Shown here piece by piece: positions 7,365 through 16,206 of a DNA stretch of 19,599 bases. Position 1 is the first letter of the stretch, and each line of letters begins with the position of its first letter. The translations under genes were made by a program, and so were the position numbers. Source of the stretch: CAYJPK01 sp964372035 (lineage in GTDB: Bacteria; Desulfobacterota; Desulfovibrionia; Desulfovibrionales; Desulfovibrionaceae); NCBI GenBank assembly GCA_964372035.1, contig CAYJPK010000037.1:1-19599 (forward strand). Direction: 5' to 3'. A model generated the notes under the pieces. It was not told the DNA's origin and did no database searches. It saw nothing but the letters and a program-made list of their open reading frames with translations.

Positions 7365-7945
7365 TATTTCTCAATCCAAGATGCTAATTTTGTATTATAT
7401 TCTTCACTAGTTAAACTTTGAACATCATACATTCCAGCATTAACTCTCTGCCGGTTAGCTTCTGATAATAAAATTGCAGAGGCAACAGATACGTTAAAAC
7501 TTTGAATCATACCATACATATTAATATATACTAAACCATCAGCAATAGCTAATAAATCTTCTGGGATACCCTTATGTTCATTACCCATAATAATTGCAGT
7601 TGGCTTTGCATAGTCATACTCACCCATTGGCTTTGCGTCTTCTGTAAAATCAGTTGCAAGCAGTTGATATCCCTGTAAAGCTTCTTTTAAACTTTCAAGA
7701 TTATCATGGCGGACAGTATCTACCCATTTGCGAGCAGAAGCAGAAGTCTTGCGAGCTAGTTTTGGAAACACATTGTCAGTATAGTATAAATGAACCTTCT
7801 CAATACCAAACGCATCACAACTACGGTAAATCGCAGATACATTATGTGGATCATGTATATTGGCTAATACCAATGTTAAATCACGCTGACGAAATTTTAA
7901 AACTCGCTCAATTTTCTCACGTCTTCTACTTGTAATTTCTCGCAT
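7364..7945 (-). CDS. trmH: tRNA (guanosine-18-2'-O)-methyltransferase TrmH (SpoU family)
   Basis: The 193-residue product is a SPOUT-class knot enzyme that 2'-O-methylates G18 in the tRNA D-loop. Motif 1 is at about 30-41 (HDPHNVSAIYR, with the catalytic-type R41). Motif 2 is at 117-129 (IIMGNEHKGIPE). Motif 3 is at 141-157 (INMYGMIQSFNVSVASA), which closely resembles TrmH rather than RlmB or TrmL. The length fits the compact bacterial TrmH form. It follows the ABC-F gene by 32 bases and overlaps the next methyltransferase by one base. The exact tRNA substrate range (one versus all G18-containing tRNAs) cannot be told. Confidence 0.9.
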   Translation of the reverse strand: MREITSRRREKIERVLKFRQRDLTLVLANIHDPHNVSAIYRSCDAFGIEKVHLYYTDNVFPKLARKTSASARKWVDTVRHDNLESLKEALQGYQLLATDFTEDAKPMGEYDYAKPTAIIMGNEHKGIPEDLLAIADGLVYINMYGMIQSFNVSVASAILLSEANRQRVNAGMYDVQSLTSEEYNTKLASWIEK

Positions 7946-7977
7946 ATTATACTCACTTTTTAACTAATTCACTCATA

Positions 7978-9924
7978 TTAAGCTTGATATTCTTTGTTGA
8001 TTTCTTCAATCTCTTCTTCAAGTGCACTCATTTCTTCAACAACAATATCAATTTTATTCTTAACATCATTAAACATTTTTAATTTTTCAGTAGCATTCTC
8101 ACCATTTTCATAAGTTTCTTGCAAACTTAGAGTATGTTCAAGCTCTTGCTGTTCTTCAATTAAAATTTCAAATTCTTTTTCTTTCTTTGCATATTTATCT
8201 TGAAGAGGTTTAAGCTTTTTATACAGCAAATTACGTCGTTGCGCCTGCTCATGCTTTAATTTCTTCAAATCTTCCCTGTTTAAGTTGCTACTTACAGCGT
8301 TCTGCTCAACAGGCTTTTCAATAATACTTTTACGTCGGGCTTCATCATATTTTATAAAGCTATCATAAACAGTTATGCCACCATGCTTAACTTCCCAAAA
8401 TTCATCTATAATTTGAGAAAGTAAGTAACGATCATGCGCAACTAAAATAATTGTTCCAGAAAAGTCACTTAAAGCTTCTACTAAAGCCTCACGACTTTCA
8501 AGGTCAAGATGGTTAGTTGGTTCGTCCAAAACTAAAACATTGCACTTAGCTAAGAATAAAGAAGCCAGCACAAGCCTTGCCTTTTCACCACCAGAAAGAG
8601 AATTTACAAAACGCTCAAAATACTCACGCCCAAGCATAAATAAACCAAGCACTGACTTTAGCTCTTCTTCAGTAGTACGAGGGTCAGAAAGGCGACGCAT
8701 TTCTGTTAGTACTGTATTGGTAGCTGTTAGAATTTCAGCTTGATGTTGGCTGTAATATCCTAATTTTACTAATGAACCACTAACAAGCGAGCCAGATTTT
8801 TTTTCTAATTTGCCTGCTAGGATTTTTAAAATTGTTGATTTACCAACACCATTATGCCCAACAAAGGCTATGCGCTGACCATTGAAAATATTGAAATTCA
8901 ATGGATCCCAAAGACTAACACCATCTTCAAATTGAAAGGCTAAATCAGCCACCGCAAAAATAACCTTATCAGCTTTACTTGGTTCAGGCATTTTAAAGCT
9001 AAGCTCTCTTTGCTTTGGTTCAATCTTTATATTTTCAAGCTCTTTGCCAAGTTTTTTTGCCATTTTTTGGCGAGAACCAGCTTGCCGTGCTTTTGTGGCT
9101 TTTGCTGAAAACCGCCTAACAAAATCCATTTTTCGCTCAATTTCTTCGTTTAGTCTTTTAACTTCACGTTCTTTTTGTTCTTCAAGTTCTGCAAAAAGTT
9201 CCATAAATTTGCTAAAACTCATCTTACGAAATAATGGTTTTGACCCCCCTAAATATAATACATGTGTGCCAACCTTATCCATAAAAACACGATCGTGAGC
9301 TACGAAAATAAGCACGCCTTGATAGTTCATTAAAAAGGATTCTAGCCACTCAACAGCTTCAATATCTAAATGGTTAGTTGGTTCATCTAAAAGCAAAACA
9401 TCAGCACCAGCAGTTAAAATTCTAGCAAGCTTAGCCCTTTCACGCCAACCACCAGATAATAATTTTAAGGGCAGATTCCACTTGTCTTGTTCAAAGCCAA
9501 GACCAGATAAAACAGCCTGTGCCCTGTGTTCTGGGTTATACCCATAAACTTGCTCAAGCTCGGCATGCTTAGCATTTAAGCGTGAAATCGTAGCTTTATC
9601 ATCTGATTTGATGGCATTATCCCACTCTATCCAAAAATCACGCCAATCCGGCAATACAGATTGCACCCATTCTAAAAGAGGAACTTGCAAGCTCTCTTCA
9701 TCAAGCTCTTGCTCAACATAGCCAACACGGCAATTTTTTGGCAAAATAATTTTACCTGCGTCGACCTGTTCATCGCCAATAATTAGGCGTAACAAAGTCG
9801 ATTTGCCACAACCATTTGGTCCGCAAATACACAACCGTGTACCAGAATCTATATCTAAGGAAAAGTCGGTGAAAAGATCATTTCCACCGAATGCCTTACT
9901 AACATTTTCAATCGTTACGTTCAT
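7978..9924 (-). CDS. ABC-F family ATPase (ribosome-associated)
   Basis: The 648-residue product has two ABC cassettes and no membrane segment. Cassette 1 has Walker A GPNGCGKST (35-43), signature LSGGWRERAKL (156-166), a Walker B ending in LLLDEPTNHLD (177-187) and H210. The P-site tRNA interaction linker is a charged helical hairpin at about 242-308. Cassette 2 has Walker A GHNGVGKST (356-364), signature LSGGEKARL (443-451), Walker B VLVLDEPTNHLD (463-474) and H497. A charged coiled coil (about 550-648) forms the C-terminus, as in Uup and YheS-type members. ABC-F proteins bind the ribosomal E site and relieve stalled translation. The gene overlaps the trmI 3' end by 17 bases, and its ribosome binding site is weak, so it is probably coupled. 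I leave the subfamily open. Confidence 0.93.
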   Translation of the reverse strand: MNVTIENVSKAFGGNDLFTDFSLDIDSGTRLCICGPNGCGKSTLLRLIIGDEQVDAGKIILPKNCRVGYVEQELDEESLQVPLLEWVQSVLPDWRDFWIEWDNAIKSDDKATISRLNAKHAELEQVYGYNPEHRAQAVLSGLGFEQDKWNLPLKLLSGGWRERAKLARILTAGADVLLLDEPTNHLDIEAVEWLESFLMNYQGVLIFVAHDRVFMDKVGTHVLYLGGSKPLFRKMSFSKFMELFAELEEQKEREVKRLNEEIERKMDFVRRFSAKATKARQAGSRQKMAKKLGKELENIKIEPKQRELSFKMPEPSKADKVIFAVADLAFQFEDGVSLWDPLNFNIFNGQRIAFVGHNGVGKSTILKILAGKLEKKSGSLVSGSLVKLGYYSQHQAEILTATNTVLTEMRRLSDPRTTEEELKSVLGLFMLGREYFERFVNSLSGGEKARLVLASLFLAKCNVLVLDEPTNHLDLESREALVEALSDFSGTIILVAHDRYLLSQIIDEFWEVKHGGITVYDSFIKYDEARRKSIIEKPVEQNAVSSNLNREDLKKLKHEQAQRRNLLYKKLKPLQDKYAKKEKEFEILIEEQQELEHTLSLQETYENGENATEKLKMFNDVKNKIDIVVEEMSALEEEIEEINKEYQA

Positions 9925-10765
9925 TTATGCGCTCAAGTCTAGCAGATTCTTGCTTTCTTTCTCTTGTGCCTAGTTTTCTGTGCTCGTCCCATTTTGCAGA
10001 GCGTTCTTGATGTCTTGCAAATACTAAAAAGCCTGTATGTGCAACCATTCGATCATCAGGGCGAATTCTATCTGGCACTGGTTTCCAGCGTCTAATAAAA
10101 ATTTCGCAAACATCAATATCATCAAAAGGTCCTTTTTCAAGACCAAGTAGCAAGTCGCTAACCTGATTAACGGTTGGCAGTAAAAAAGCTAAACTAGCTC
10201 CAGATTTAACAGCATTTGGAATATGCTTCAAATACTCCCAAGGTGTACGTACATCTAAGAATAAAGCATCAGCATCGGTAATATCCAAAAAGCCATTTTC
10301 AATGTCATGGTTATAAAGTGTCACATTTTTGCCAACACCTGCCCATTCTAAATTACGGCGAACAAGTTTATGAAATTCTTCGCGAGCTTCAAAACTATGA
10401 ACTTGTCCCGTTTGACCTGAAAACCAAGATAAAGCAGTAGTTAAACCACCAGACCCACTGCCAGCTTCAATCACCTTACGCCCTTCACCAACGCCCAAAC
10501 GCATACATAAATACGCAATATCTTTAGGATAAATAATTTGAGTTTGGCGTTTAACTCCACGAACCAAGTCATAAATAGTTGGCTTTTGTATTCTAAATGG
10601 AATACCAATATTTGTTAGGACTTCTGTCCCAAAATCTGCTTGAACAATATCGCTCATTTTTAGCACACCTTCACCCGTGTGAAGGTCTTTATTTTCCTCT
10701 ACTCTGATAATTCGTCTTTTACCTTGCGGAGTTAGAACAATAATTAATTCTCCGTAATTTGGCAT
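9908..10765 (-). CDS. trmI: tRNA (adenine-58-N1)-methyltransferase TrmI
   Basis: The 285-residue product methylates A58 in the tRNA T-loop. The N-terminal beta domain (1-65) is followed by a Rossmann domain with motif I EAGSGSGGL (100-108) and the conserved catalytic-type segment ALFLDVRTPW (167-176, D171). The C-terminal signature RIRPDDRMVAHTGF lies at 233-246. All of this is typical of bacterial TrmI / Gcd14-like enzymes. The last 35 residues are a charged tail (KWDEHRK onward). It is preceded by a 12-base gap from the membrane fusion protein gene and overlaps the ABC-F gene. A purine-rich AGAGAGAAG lies just before the ATG. Confidence 0.92.
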   Translation of the reverse strand: MPNYGELIIVLTPQGKRRIIRVEENKDLHTGEGVLKMSDIVQADFGTEVLTNIGIPFRIQKPTIYDLVRGVKRQTQIIYPKDIAYLCMRLGVGEGRKVIEAGSGSGGLTTALSWFSGQTGQVHSFEAREEFHKLVRRNLEWAGVGKNVTLYNHDIENGFLDITDADALFLDVRTPWEYLKHIPNAVKSGASLAFLLPTVNQVSDLLLGLEKGPFDDIDVCEIFIRRWKPVPDRIRPDDRMVAHTGFLVFARHQERSAKWDEHRKLGTRERKQESARLERINERND

Positions 10766-10777
10766 AACTTCTCTCTT

Positions 10778-11755
10778 TTATTCTATAATTTTTACAGGCT
10801 CACCAACAGTAAGCACTGGCATATTTAATTCATCATAGCCAATTAATTTTAACTTAGCCATGACAACTCCATTTATAAGTTCATTTCCAACTTCAATAAG
10901 TTGCGCTTGTAAATCAAGCCCAGACACTTGAATATTATAAATCGTACCGATTTGCAAACTTTTAACATGCTCAGGTGCAACACTTGCACTAATCCATAAG
11001 CTTGTCGCCAAAACATCACTCATTTTAAGCAGTATCTGCCCAGTTGAAACCTTTGCTCCCTCACTTATATTTAAATAAGTGATTTTTCCATTATATGGTG
11101 CAATAAAGGCTCTAGCAGATAAATTTTGCTTTAAATTCACACGCTTAGCAACTTCAAGTGCAATTTGTGTTTCCTGATAAGATTTTAAAGCGCTTGCCCT
11201 GTCTAGGCTTATGGCTTCAAATTTCTGCTTTGCCTGGTCAAGGCTTAGGCGTATTGAGGCTTCTTTTGCCCTTGAATTTTCGCTATGTGTTCCGTTTGCA
11301 TCTTGCCCTGCACCACGCATTGCAACTAGAATCTTTGCATGTTCTAAGCTAATTTTTTCAATTTCAGCTTGAGCATCTGATTCCATACGTTCTAGTTGTT
11401 TTAACTGATTATAGAGATTTTGCAAACTATTAGCTAACATATTAATATCAATATTATTTTCACCATCAAAATCAGGCTTCAATTCAAATAGAGTTTGTCC
11501 TTTTTTAGCAATTTGATTAATTTCAACTTGCATGTTTAGTATAGTACCAGAAATAGGAGCACTAAATTCAGAAATTTCTCCATTAATTTTAGAGTCTTGA
11601 AATATATTAATCTTAAAAAATTGCATATACACAAAATAAAATGCAACACAAAGCAAAATTGCAATTATAGCTAACGATAAATATTTTACTTTATCATTAT
11701 TTTTTTTAGGTTTTGTAGTTCCCATGTTTAAGGCATTCAAATTATTGTCAGGCAT
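10778..11755 (-). CDS. HlyD-type membrane fusion (periplasmic adaptor) protein
   Basis: The 325-residue product is an inner-membrane anchored adaptor of the HlyD/EmrA class. An N-terminal cytoplasmic tail (1-24) is followed by one helix (25-45). Paired lipoyl-like halves are at about 58-95 and 214-245, the second containing APYNGKITYLNISEGAKV. A coiled-coil hairpin lies between them (about 105-205), and a beta-barrel domain starts near 250. It heads a five-gene operon. GAGGTG precedes the start by seven bases. No transporter permease or outer-membrane channel gene is beside it, so its pump partner is encoded elsewhere or it serves a non-standard role. Its grouping with RNA methyltransferases may be incidental. 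Confidence 0.85.
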   Translation of the reverse strand: MPDNNLNALNMGTTKPKKNNDKVKYLSLAIIAILLCVAFYFVYMQFFKINIFQDSKINGEISEFSAPISGTILNMQVEINQIAKKGQTLFELKPDFDGENNIDINMLANSLQNLYNQLKQLERMESDAQAEIEKISLEHAKILVAMRGAGQDANGTHSENSRAKEASIRLSLDQAKQKFEAISLDRASALKSYQETQIALEVAKRVNLKQNLSARAFIAPYNGKITYLNISEGAKVSTGQILLKMSDVLATSLWISASVAPEHVKSLQIGTIYNIQVSGLDLQAQLIEVGNELINGVVMAKLKLIGYDELNMPVLTVGEPVKIIE

Positions 11756-12007
11756 AATAGCACCTCAGAATTATACATTAGGTCTAAGTTAAATATTTTT
11801 TATTTGTTATATCAATATATTATAGAACAACCAAAACCACTTAGTTGCACAATACATAAAAATCTGGCATTTTACATTTTTTCAATTTTATGTAATTATT
11901 ACAGCAAAGCTCGTGCCAAAGCTGTTAGCATATTATAGTTCAGGCTGACAAATAAAACAAGCATATCGTTTTATATAGTTTATTTTAATAAAAGGAAAGT
12001 CAAAATA

Positions 12008-12673
12008 ATGAAAAAATTTTTAATATATTTACTATTTCCACTTTTATGCGCTTGTAACACAAAAATGTTGAGTGTTGTTGACGAAGGTGCTTTTTCAAAC
12101 GCTGTTAGTCATATGCCTGAAATACTATATGCCTATAGTATAATTGACGAAAACAACTACTATATGCAGTCATACACTAACCAAAGCCTTGATGATGTTG
12201 GACAAATCTTATACGAAAAATTAAATAGTAATTTTAGCTATCCAAATATTGTAAATAATGAACATACTAGCTTTGCAAAACGTGCTAAAAAAGGCGATAA
12301 GGTTAAATTTAGCTCAACAGGTTTTCATGCTCTGCAAGGTGTTGATATTATAGATACTAATATCATAGCTGTGGCTGATTTTAACTCTGATGGTCAAGAA
12401 GACTGGCTTATACTAAGCTCTGTCTATCAAATTGTGCATAAAAAGAAAGACTTATATTATTTATTAGTTGAAGATATTTATGCAAATGAGCTAGATCCAT
12501 TGTTTTTGAGCAGCTATGATGTTGATGCAAAATTATCTCTAAGCCTTGAAGAAATTAGAGAACGAGCAAAGGTGACCGATAGAATTCAAGGTCAAGATAA
12601 AATTATTGAGCCTCCTAACAAAACTAAAGCTTTAAAAAATGATAATTTAAATGAAACTAAGTTAAGTAACTAA
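12008..12673 (+). CDS. Predicted lipoprotein with FG-GAP-like calcium loop
   Basis: The 221-residue product starts with a lipoprotein signal (LLCAC lipobox, lipidated Cys16). A second cysteine at the -2 position is unusual. The body is mostly alpha/beta with one DxNxDGxxD loop (D124, N126, D128, D132, in ADFNSDGQEDW), like the FG-GAP loops of the 4784-6430 product. The C-terminal 40 residues are hydrophilic and probably disordered. AAAGGAAAG lies about nine bases before the ATG. It is alone on the plus strand, convergent with hmcF. In Desulfovibrio vulgaris the regulators rrf1/rrf2 sit downstream of hmcF, so this gene occupies that place but is unrelated in sequence. No function is recognised. 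Confidence 0.75.
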   Translation: MKKFLIYLLFPLLCACNTKMLSVVDEGAFSNAVSHMPEILYAYSIIDENNYYMQSYTNQSLDDVGQILYEKLNSNFSYPNIVNNEHTSFAKRAKKGDKVKFSSTGFHALQGVDIIDTNIIAVADFNSDGQEDWLILSSVYQIVHKKKDLYYLLVEDIYANELDPLFLSSYDVDAKLSLSLEEIRERAKVTDRIQGQDKIIEPPNKTKALKNDNLNETKLSN

Positions 12674-12681
12674 GTTAAGTA
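12656..12681. repeat. 13-base tandem duplication at the lipoprotein stop codon
   Basis: ACTAAGTTAAGTA occurs twice head-to-tail (12656-12668, 12669-12681), followed by a partial third copy. The stop codon lies in the second copy, so the last residues of the lipoprotein come from the duplicated unit. Confidence 0.8.
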
Positions 12682-12698
12682 ATTAAGTTCTAAACTCA

Positions 12699-12714
12699 AG
12701 CAAAGATTTTTGCT
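12699..12714. terminator. Weak convergent terminator between the lipoprotein gene and hmcF
   Basis: A short stem (AGCAAA 12699-12704 with TTTGCT 12709-12714) overlaps a T-run on the plus strand. It lies in the 44-base gap between convergent stop codons, where termination is expected, but the stem is short and no stronger candidate is visible. Confidence 0.35.
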
Positions 12715-12717
12715 AGC

Positions 12718-14073
12718 TTATTTAATTATACTAGACAATATAAGTGGCTTTAATAATGAAACTTTTACATCATGAACCTTGTAAATCTCGAGCATATCAC
12801 GGATTGCATCATAGCAATTATGACATGGTGCGATAACTAAATTTGCGCCAGTTTGCTTGATTTGCGCCAACTTAAAGGCTAAATTTTTATTTCGATGTTC
12901 CTTATAAATTCCAATACCATTTAATCCACCACCGCCACCACAACAAAAGGCATGCTCCTTATTGTATTCCATTTCACGAAAATCTTCAGCAATGTAGCTC
13001 ATTATTTCTCTTGTGTACTTTGCTAGCCCACCGTTACGCACATAATTACAAGAATCTTGTATAGTTACAATGTTTTTTATTTTCTTTGTTGGATCAATTT
13101 TTAATTTGCCCTCACGCAAAGCAAGTGCAAGCCATTTTACATAATGAGTATAAGGAATTTCAGTTTTACCATCTTTAATATCCGCAAAGTAAGGACCTTC
13201 AATTGCTGTTGCCCTATAAGCATGACCACACTCAGTACTTACAACTTGCTTTGGATTTAGACGCTTTACTGCGTCATAAACACGCTCAACATTATACCTG
13301 CAACCTTCAAAATCTCCAGCAAACATTGATAATGAAGTTGCTTCCCAACCATGGCTTGGGACTGTAAAGTCTTCACCTGCCAGCTTAAATAAGCTTACGG
13401 CATCAGCCATATCTTGCGGATAATGCTTAATTTCCCTAGCATTTAGTACGTACATTATATCAGCATTTTTTTTATCTACTGGAATTTCAAAGTCTTCAAA
13501 CTCTTCTGAATATTCTTCTACTAACCACTCACAAGTATCTAAGAAATCTTCGTCAGTTACGTCCATTTGTGCGCCATAAATTCTATGCATACCAGAGCCA
13601 ATTTTTAATTCATATGGTACAAAACCTTGCTCAAACAACAAGCCACGCAAATAACTTATCATAACACCTACATCAATTCCAAATGGACAGTACAAAGCAC
13701 AACGATTGCAACATGTACATTTTGCATAAGCAACTTCCATTGTATTTATCATGAATTCATTATCAACATTCCCATTTTTTTTGATAATTTCACCAAGTGT
13801 GGATTGAATTTTATATGAAGGGATTTGGCTTGGGTCACAATCATTTGCGATATATGAAATACAGCTATCGGCGCAGATAGCACATTTAGCACACATATTT
13901 AGCCATGTTCTTAAGCGTGATTTACAAGTTTTTTCAAGACTATTAGCTAATTTTTTAGTATCAACTTTAAGTTCTTTCATCTGTTGATAATATTTAACGC
14001 CAGCCCTGTCGTTCAACAAGGCTTTTAATTCATCAATACTTGTAACTGGTTTTGAACTACATAAAATTGACAT
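12718..14073 (-). CDS. hmcF: HmcF, cytoplasmic iron-sulfur subunit (HdrD-like)
   Basis: The 451-residue product is the cytoplasmic electron-accepting subunit of the Hmc complex. The N-terminal domain binds two [4Fe-4S] clusters: CAKCAICADSC (C61, C64, C67, C71) and a second set near C119, C122, C125, C129 followed by proline. The C-terminal half has heterodisulfide-reductase-type CCG domains. The second is canonical (CCGGGGG at 377-383, then C417 and C420). The first is degenerate around C282 and C342. It resembles the Desulfovibrio HmcF and HdrD families, which handle thiol/disulfide or non-cubane cluster chemistry. It is the last hmc gene, 38 bases after hmcE, with AAAGGAA before the start. 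Confidence 0.9.
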   Translation of the reverse strand: MSILCSSKPVTSIDELKALLNDRAGVKYYQQMKELKVDTKKLANSLEKTCKSRLRTWLNMCAKCAICADSCISYIANDCDPSQIPSYKIQSTLGEIIKKNGNVDNEFMINTMEVAYAKCTCCNRCALYCPFGIDVGVMISYLRGLLFEQGFVPYELKIGSGMHRIYGAQMDVTDEDFLDTCEWLVEEYSEEFEDFEIPVDKKNADIMYVLNAREIKHYPQDMADAVSLFKLAGEDFTVPSHGWEATSLSMFAGDFEGCRYNVERVYDAVKRLNPKQVVSTECGHAYRATAIEGPYFADIKDGKTEIPYTHYVKWLALALREGKLKIDPTKKIKNIVTIQDSCNYVRNGGLAKYTREIMSYIAEDFREMEYNKEHAFCCGGGGGLNGIGIYKEHRNKNLAFKLAQIKQTGANLVIAPCHNCYDAIRDMLEIYKVHDVKVSLLKPLILSSIIK

Positions 14074-14111
14074 AAAATTCCTTTAATTTGTAGGCAATTA
14101 TCCTGTCCTTA

Positions 14112-14792
14112 TCACCAAGGAAACAAAGAGCGCTCACTTCCGCCACGTTTAACCGCATAATCTACACCAATTTGTGCCCGAGTAAATAGAAATAAAATCA
14201 TATGTGATAATTTTGTAAATGGTGCAATTATAAGTAGAAATTCAGCAGAAAATATATGCATAAATAGCCAAAAATCATAATAAAACATATTTAAGCGGGC
14301 TAAAACCCCACTAAGTAAGACAAAGTAAACAAGAGCTAATATTAAAATATCATTTTTTTTAGTTAAAAACCTAACTTGCGCCAAACAAATTCGCCTAAGT
14401 GCAAACATAGTTGCACCAATTAAGGCTAAAACTGCCAAGTTATCTGCTAGCCACATTGGCATAGCTGGCAAGGAAAAGCCTAATATTTCACGCATTAACA
14501 TTGCATGAGCTGGAAGAAATAAAACAAGCATAATCAAAGCATAGTGCAAAAATATAAATGCTAAGCTCGCAAAAATCTGTTTGCGCCAACTATATGTTCC
14601 AAAAGGTAATAACCACTTAATAATCGAAAAACTAGCACCCTTTATAGCTTGTTTTTTTTCGCTCTTATAAGCCACTCGTTCAAGTTTTTGGTCTAAGCCA
14701 TTTATAAACCACCATATTTTATAAGTCATACCTAAAATAAAAACACTTAAGCTTGCAAACAGCAAAGGACCAGTCAATAAATCATATATCAT
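14112..14792 (-). CDS. hmcE: HmcE, NarI-like cytochrome b membrane subunit
   Basis: The 226-residue integral membrane protein has five predicted helices (near 6-28, 68-90, 105-130, 145-165 and 175-200). Histidines fall inside or at the edges of helices (in LHYALIML, PAHAM, FMHIF and KLSHMI) and could ligate b-type haem, as in the NarI gamma-subunit family. As I recall, Desulfovibrio HmcE has nearly the same length. It probably links HmcC and periplasmic electrons to HmcF. It begins eight bases after the HmcD-like peptide stop, with AGAGGT upstream. Confidence 0.85.
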   Translation of the reverse strand: MIYDLLTGPLLFASLSVFILGMTYKIWWFINGLDQKLERVAYKSEKKQAIKGASFSIIKWLLPFGTYSWRKQIFASLAFIFLHYALIMLVLFLPAHAMLMREILGFSLPAMPMWLADNLAVLALIGATMFALRRICLAQVRFLTKKNDILILALVYFVLLSGVLARLNMFYYDFWLFMHIFSAEFLLIIAPFTKLSHMILFLFTRAQIGVDYAVKRGGSERSLFPW

Positions 14793-14800
14793 AATGACCT

Positions 14801-14878
14801 CTATTTCTTTTTAGGAAATAAAAAACACCAAAAACTTGCAAAGGCAATTAGTGCCATTAAAATCAATAAATATATCAT
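14801..14878 (-). CDS. hmcD: HmcD-position 25-residue membrane peptide
   Basis: An ATG at 14878-14876 opens a 25-codon frame ending TAG at 14803-14801. The peptide is almost entirely a single hydrophobic helix (about residues 2-21, one Cys at 18) ending in FPKKK, so the C-terminus is probably cytoplasmic. It lies exactly where Desulfovibrio hmcD lies, between hmcC (11 bases upstream) and hmcE (8 bases downstream). Characterised HmcD is also a tiny membrane protein, but longer as far as I recall. The ribosome binding site is weak (GTGAG), suggesting coupling to hmcC. The name rests on position and topology, not on sequence identity. Confidence 0.65.
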   Translation of the reverse strand: MIYLLILMALIAFASFWCFLFPKKK

Positions 14879-14889
14879 CTTAAACTCAC

Positions 14890-16206
14890 TTATTCAACGC
14901 TAAATAAAGTTAATTTACTTGCAATTACACGATAAATTGTAATTATACAAGTTACTACAAATATAGAGAAAAACAGCTCCAAAAAACTAGGTATATAAGG
15001 TTCAAGCTGCCAATTAAAAGCAATTAGGCTAACAATATAGCGATTTAAAATAATACCTAAAATGCTTATTGTTGCTGCAATTTGCACAAATTTTAAATTT
15101 TTCTCCCTAGCTCCCATTGCAAACAAAATGCAAGGAACTAGAATAAAAAAAAGTAATTCAACTATATACAATAATCCATAAGAGCTTACTAGGTATTGCC
15201 AATTATTTTGCAAGCTCAAATCAAAAATTCTCATGATGAAATAAGATAACAAAATCAATGAAGCAGCTCTTGCAAATGCAAAGCTTATGCTGCTTGGAGC
15301 ACTTAAATTTGCTATTTTTTTATACTCGTCTGTCATCTTATTTTCATAGTATCTATGAGCTAAACTCATCTCGATTATAACTATTGATAAACCGCTAAAC
15401 CATGAAGATACAAAGAAGAAAAAAGGCAAATATTCAGAATACCATAAGGGGTGCATCTTACTTGGTGCGATTAAAAACAAGGCGCCTAATGAGGATTGGT
15501 GCAGAGTTGATAAAATAACTCCTAAAATCGTTAAGGCTATAGTTAAATATACTATTTTATCACGCCATTTGCTTAACAGTCTTATATCGTAAAGCTTTTT
15601 TATAAAATAATTTTGTTTTTTTAAATTATTTTCTGACTCGACACTATTTTTTTTCATCAAGTATTCTACTGGAATAATTGACCATTCTAAAAATAAAACT
15701 AACAAATAAATTGAAACACAAAGTGCAACTTCAAATAACACAGAACTTGTGCCAGCAAAACTAAAAAATGGATACGCTAGACGCCATGGCTGCCCTACAT
15801 CATAAATTAAAGCAAAAAGCACAAATAAATAACCTAAAAATGCAGTCGTTATAGCTGGACGCACAGCAAATTTATACTTTTTTAAGCCAAATAGATAGCA
15901 ACTTGCAGTTGTAACATATCCACCTGCAGCAAGTGCAACTCCACATAAAAGATCAAAAGCAACCCACAAGCCCCAAGGGTAATCGTCTGATAAATTTGTT
16001 ACGCTACCAAGTCCAAATCCAAAACGTAAAATTGTTATAATAATCCCAAAACAAAAAATGAATAGCGTTAGTAAATTAGCAAAAGAACGTGGTACAGCAT
16101 TTAGGCTTGGGCAAAAATCTAATAAGCCTATAGCGTTTAAAACCTTTTCAATTCTTATCCAAGTTATTGCATTTAAATTACATATAAATTCAGATAATTT
16201 TATCAT
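14890..16206 (-). CDS. hmcC: HmcC, NrfD/PsrC-like polytopic membrane subunit
   Basis: The 438-residue protein has about ten transmembrane helices, typical of the NrfD (polysulfide reductase C) family of quinone-interacting or proton-path subunits in iron-sulfur membrane complexes. Aromatic- and glycine-rich motifs in early helices (DDYPWGLWVAFDLLCGVALAAGGY, residues 79-102) are the family hallmark. A long cytoplasmic or periplasmic loop (about 185-215) is rich in Lys and Asn. The start shares one base with the hmcB stop (TAATG), indicating translational coupling to HmcB, its usual partner. It is somewhat longer than the Desulfovibrio vulgaris protein as I remember it. Confidence 0.9.
   Translation of the reverse strand: MIKLSEFICNLNAITWIRIEKVLNAIGLLDFCPSLNAVPRSFANLLTLFIFCFGIIITILRFGFGLGSVTNLSDDYPWGLWVAFDLLCGVALAAGGYVTTASCYLFGLKKYKFAVRPAITTAFLGYLFVLFALIYDVGQPWRLAYPFFSFAGTSSVLFEVALCVSIYLLVLFLEWSIIPVEYLMKKNSVESENNLKKQNYFIKKLYDIRLLSKWRDKIVYLTIALTILGVILSTLHQSSLGALFLIAPSKMHPLWYSEYLPFFFFVSSWFSGLSIVIIEMSLAHRYYENKMTDEYKKIANLSAPSSISFAFARAASLILLSYFIMRIFDLSLQNNWQYLVSSYGLLYIVELLFFILVPCILFAMGAREKNLKFVQIAATISILGIILNRYIVSLIAFNWQLEPYIPSFLELFFSIFVVTCIITIYRVIASKLTLFSVE

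Noticed and set aside
12008..12673. An rrf1/rrf2-type hmc regulator downstream of hmcF
   Set aside because: The gene is on the opposite strand and encodes a lipoprotein without receiver or DNA-binding domains.
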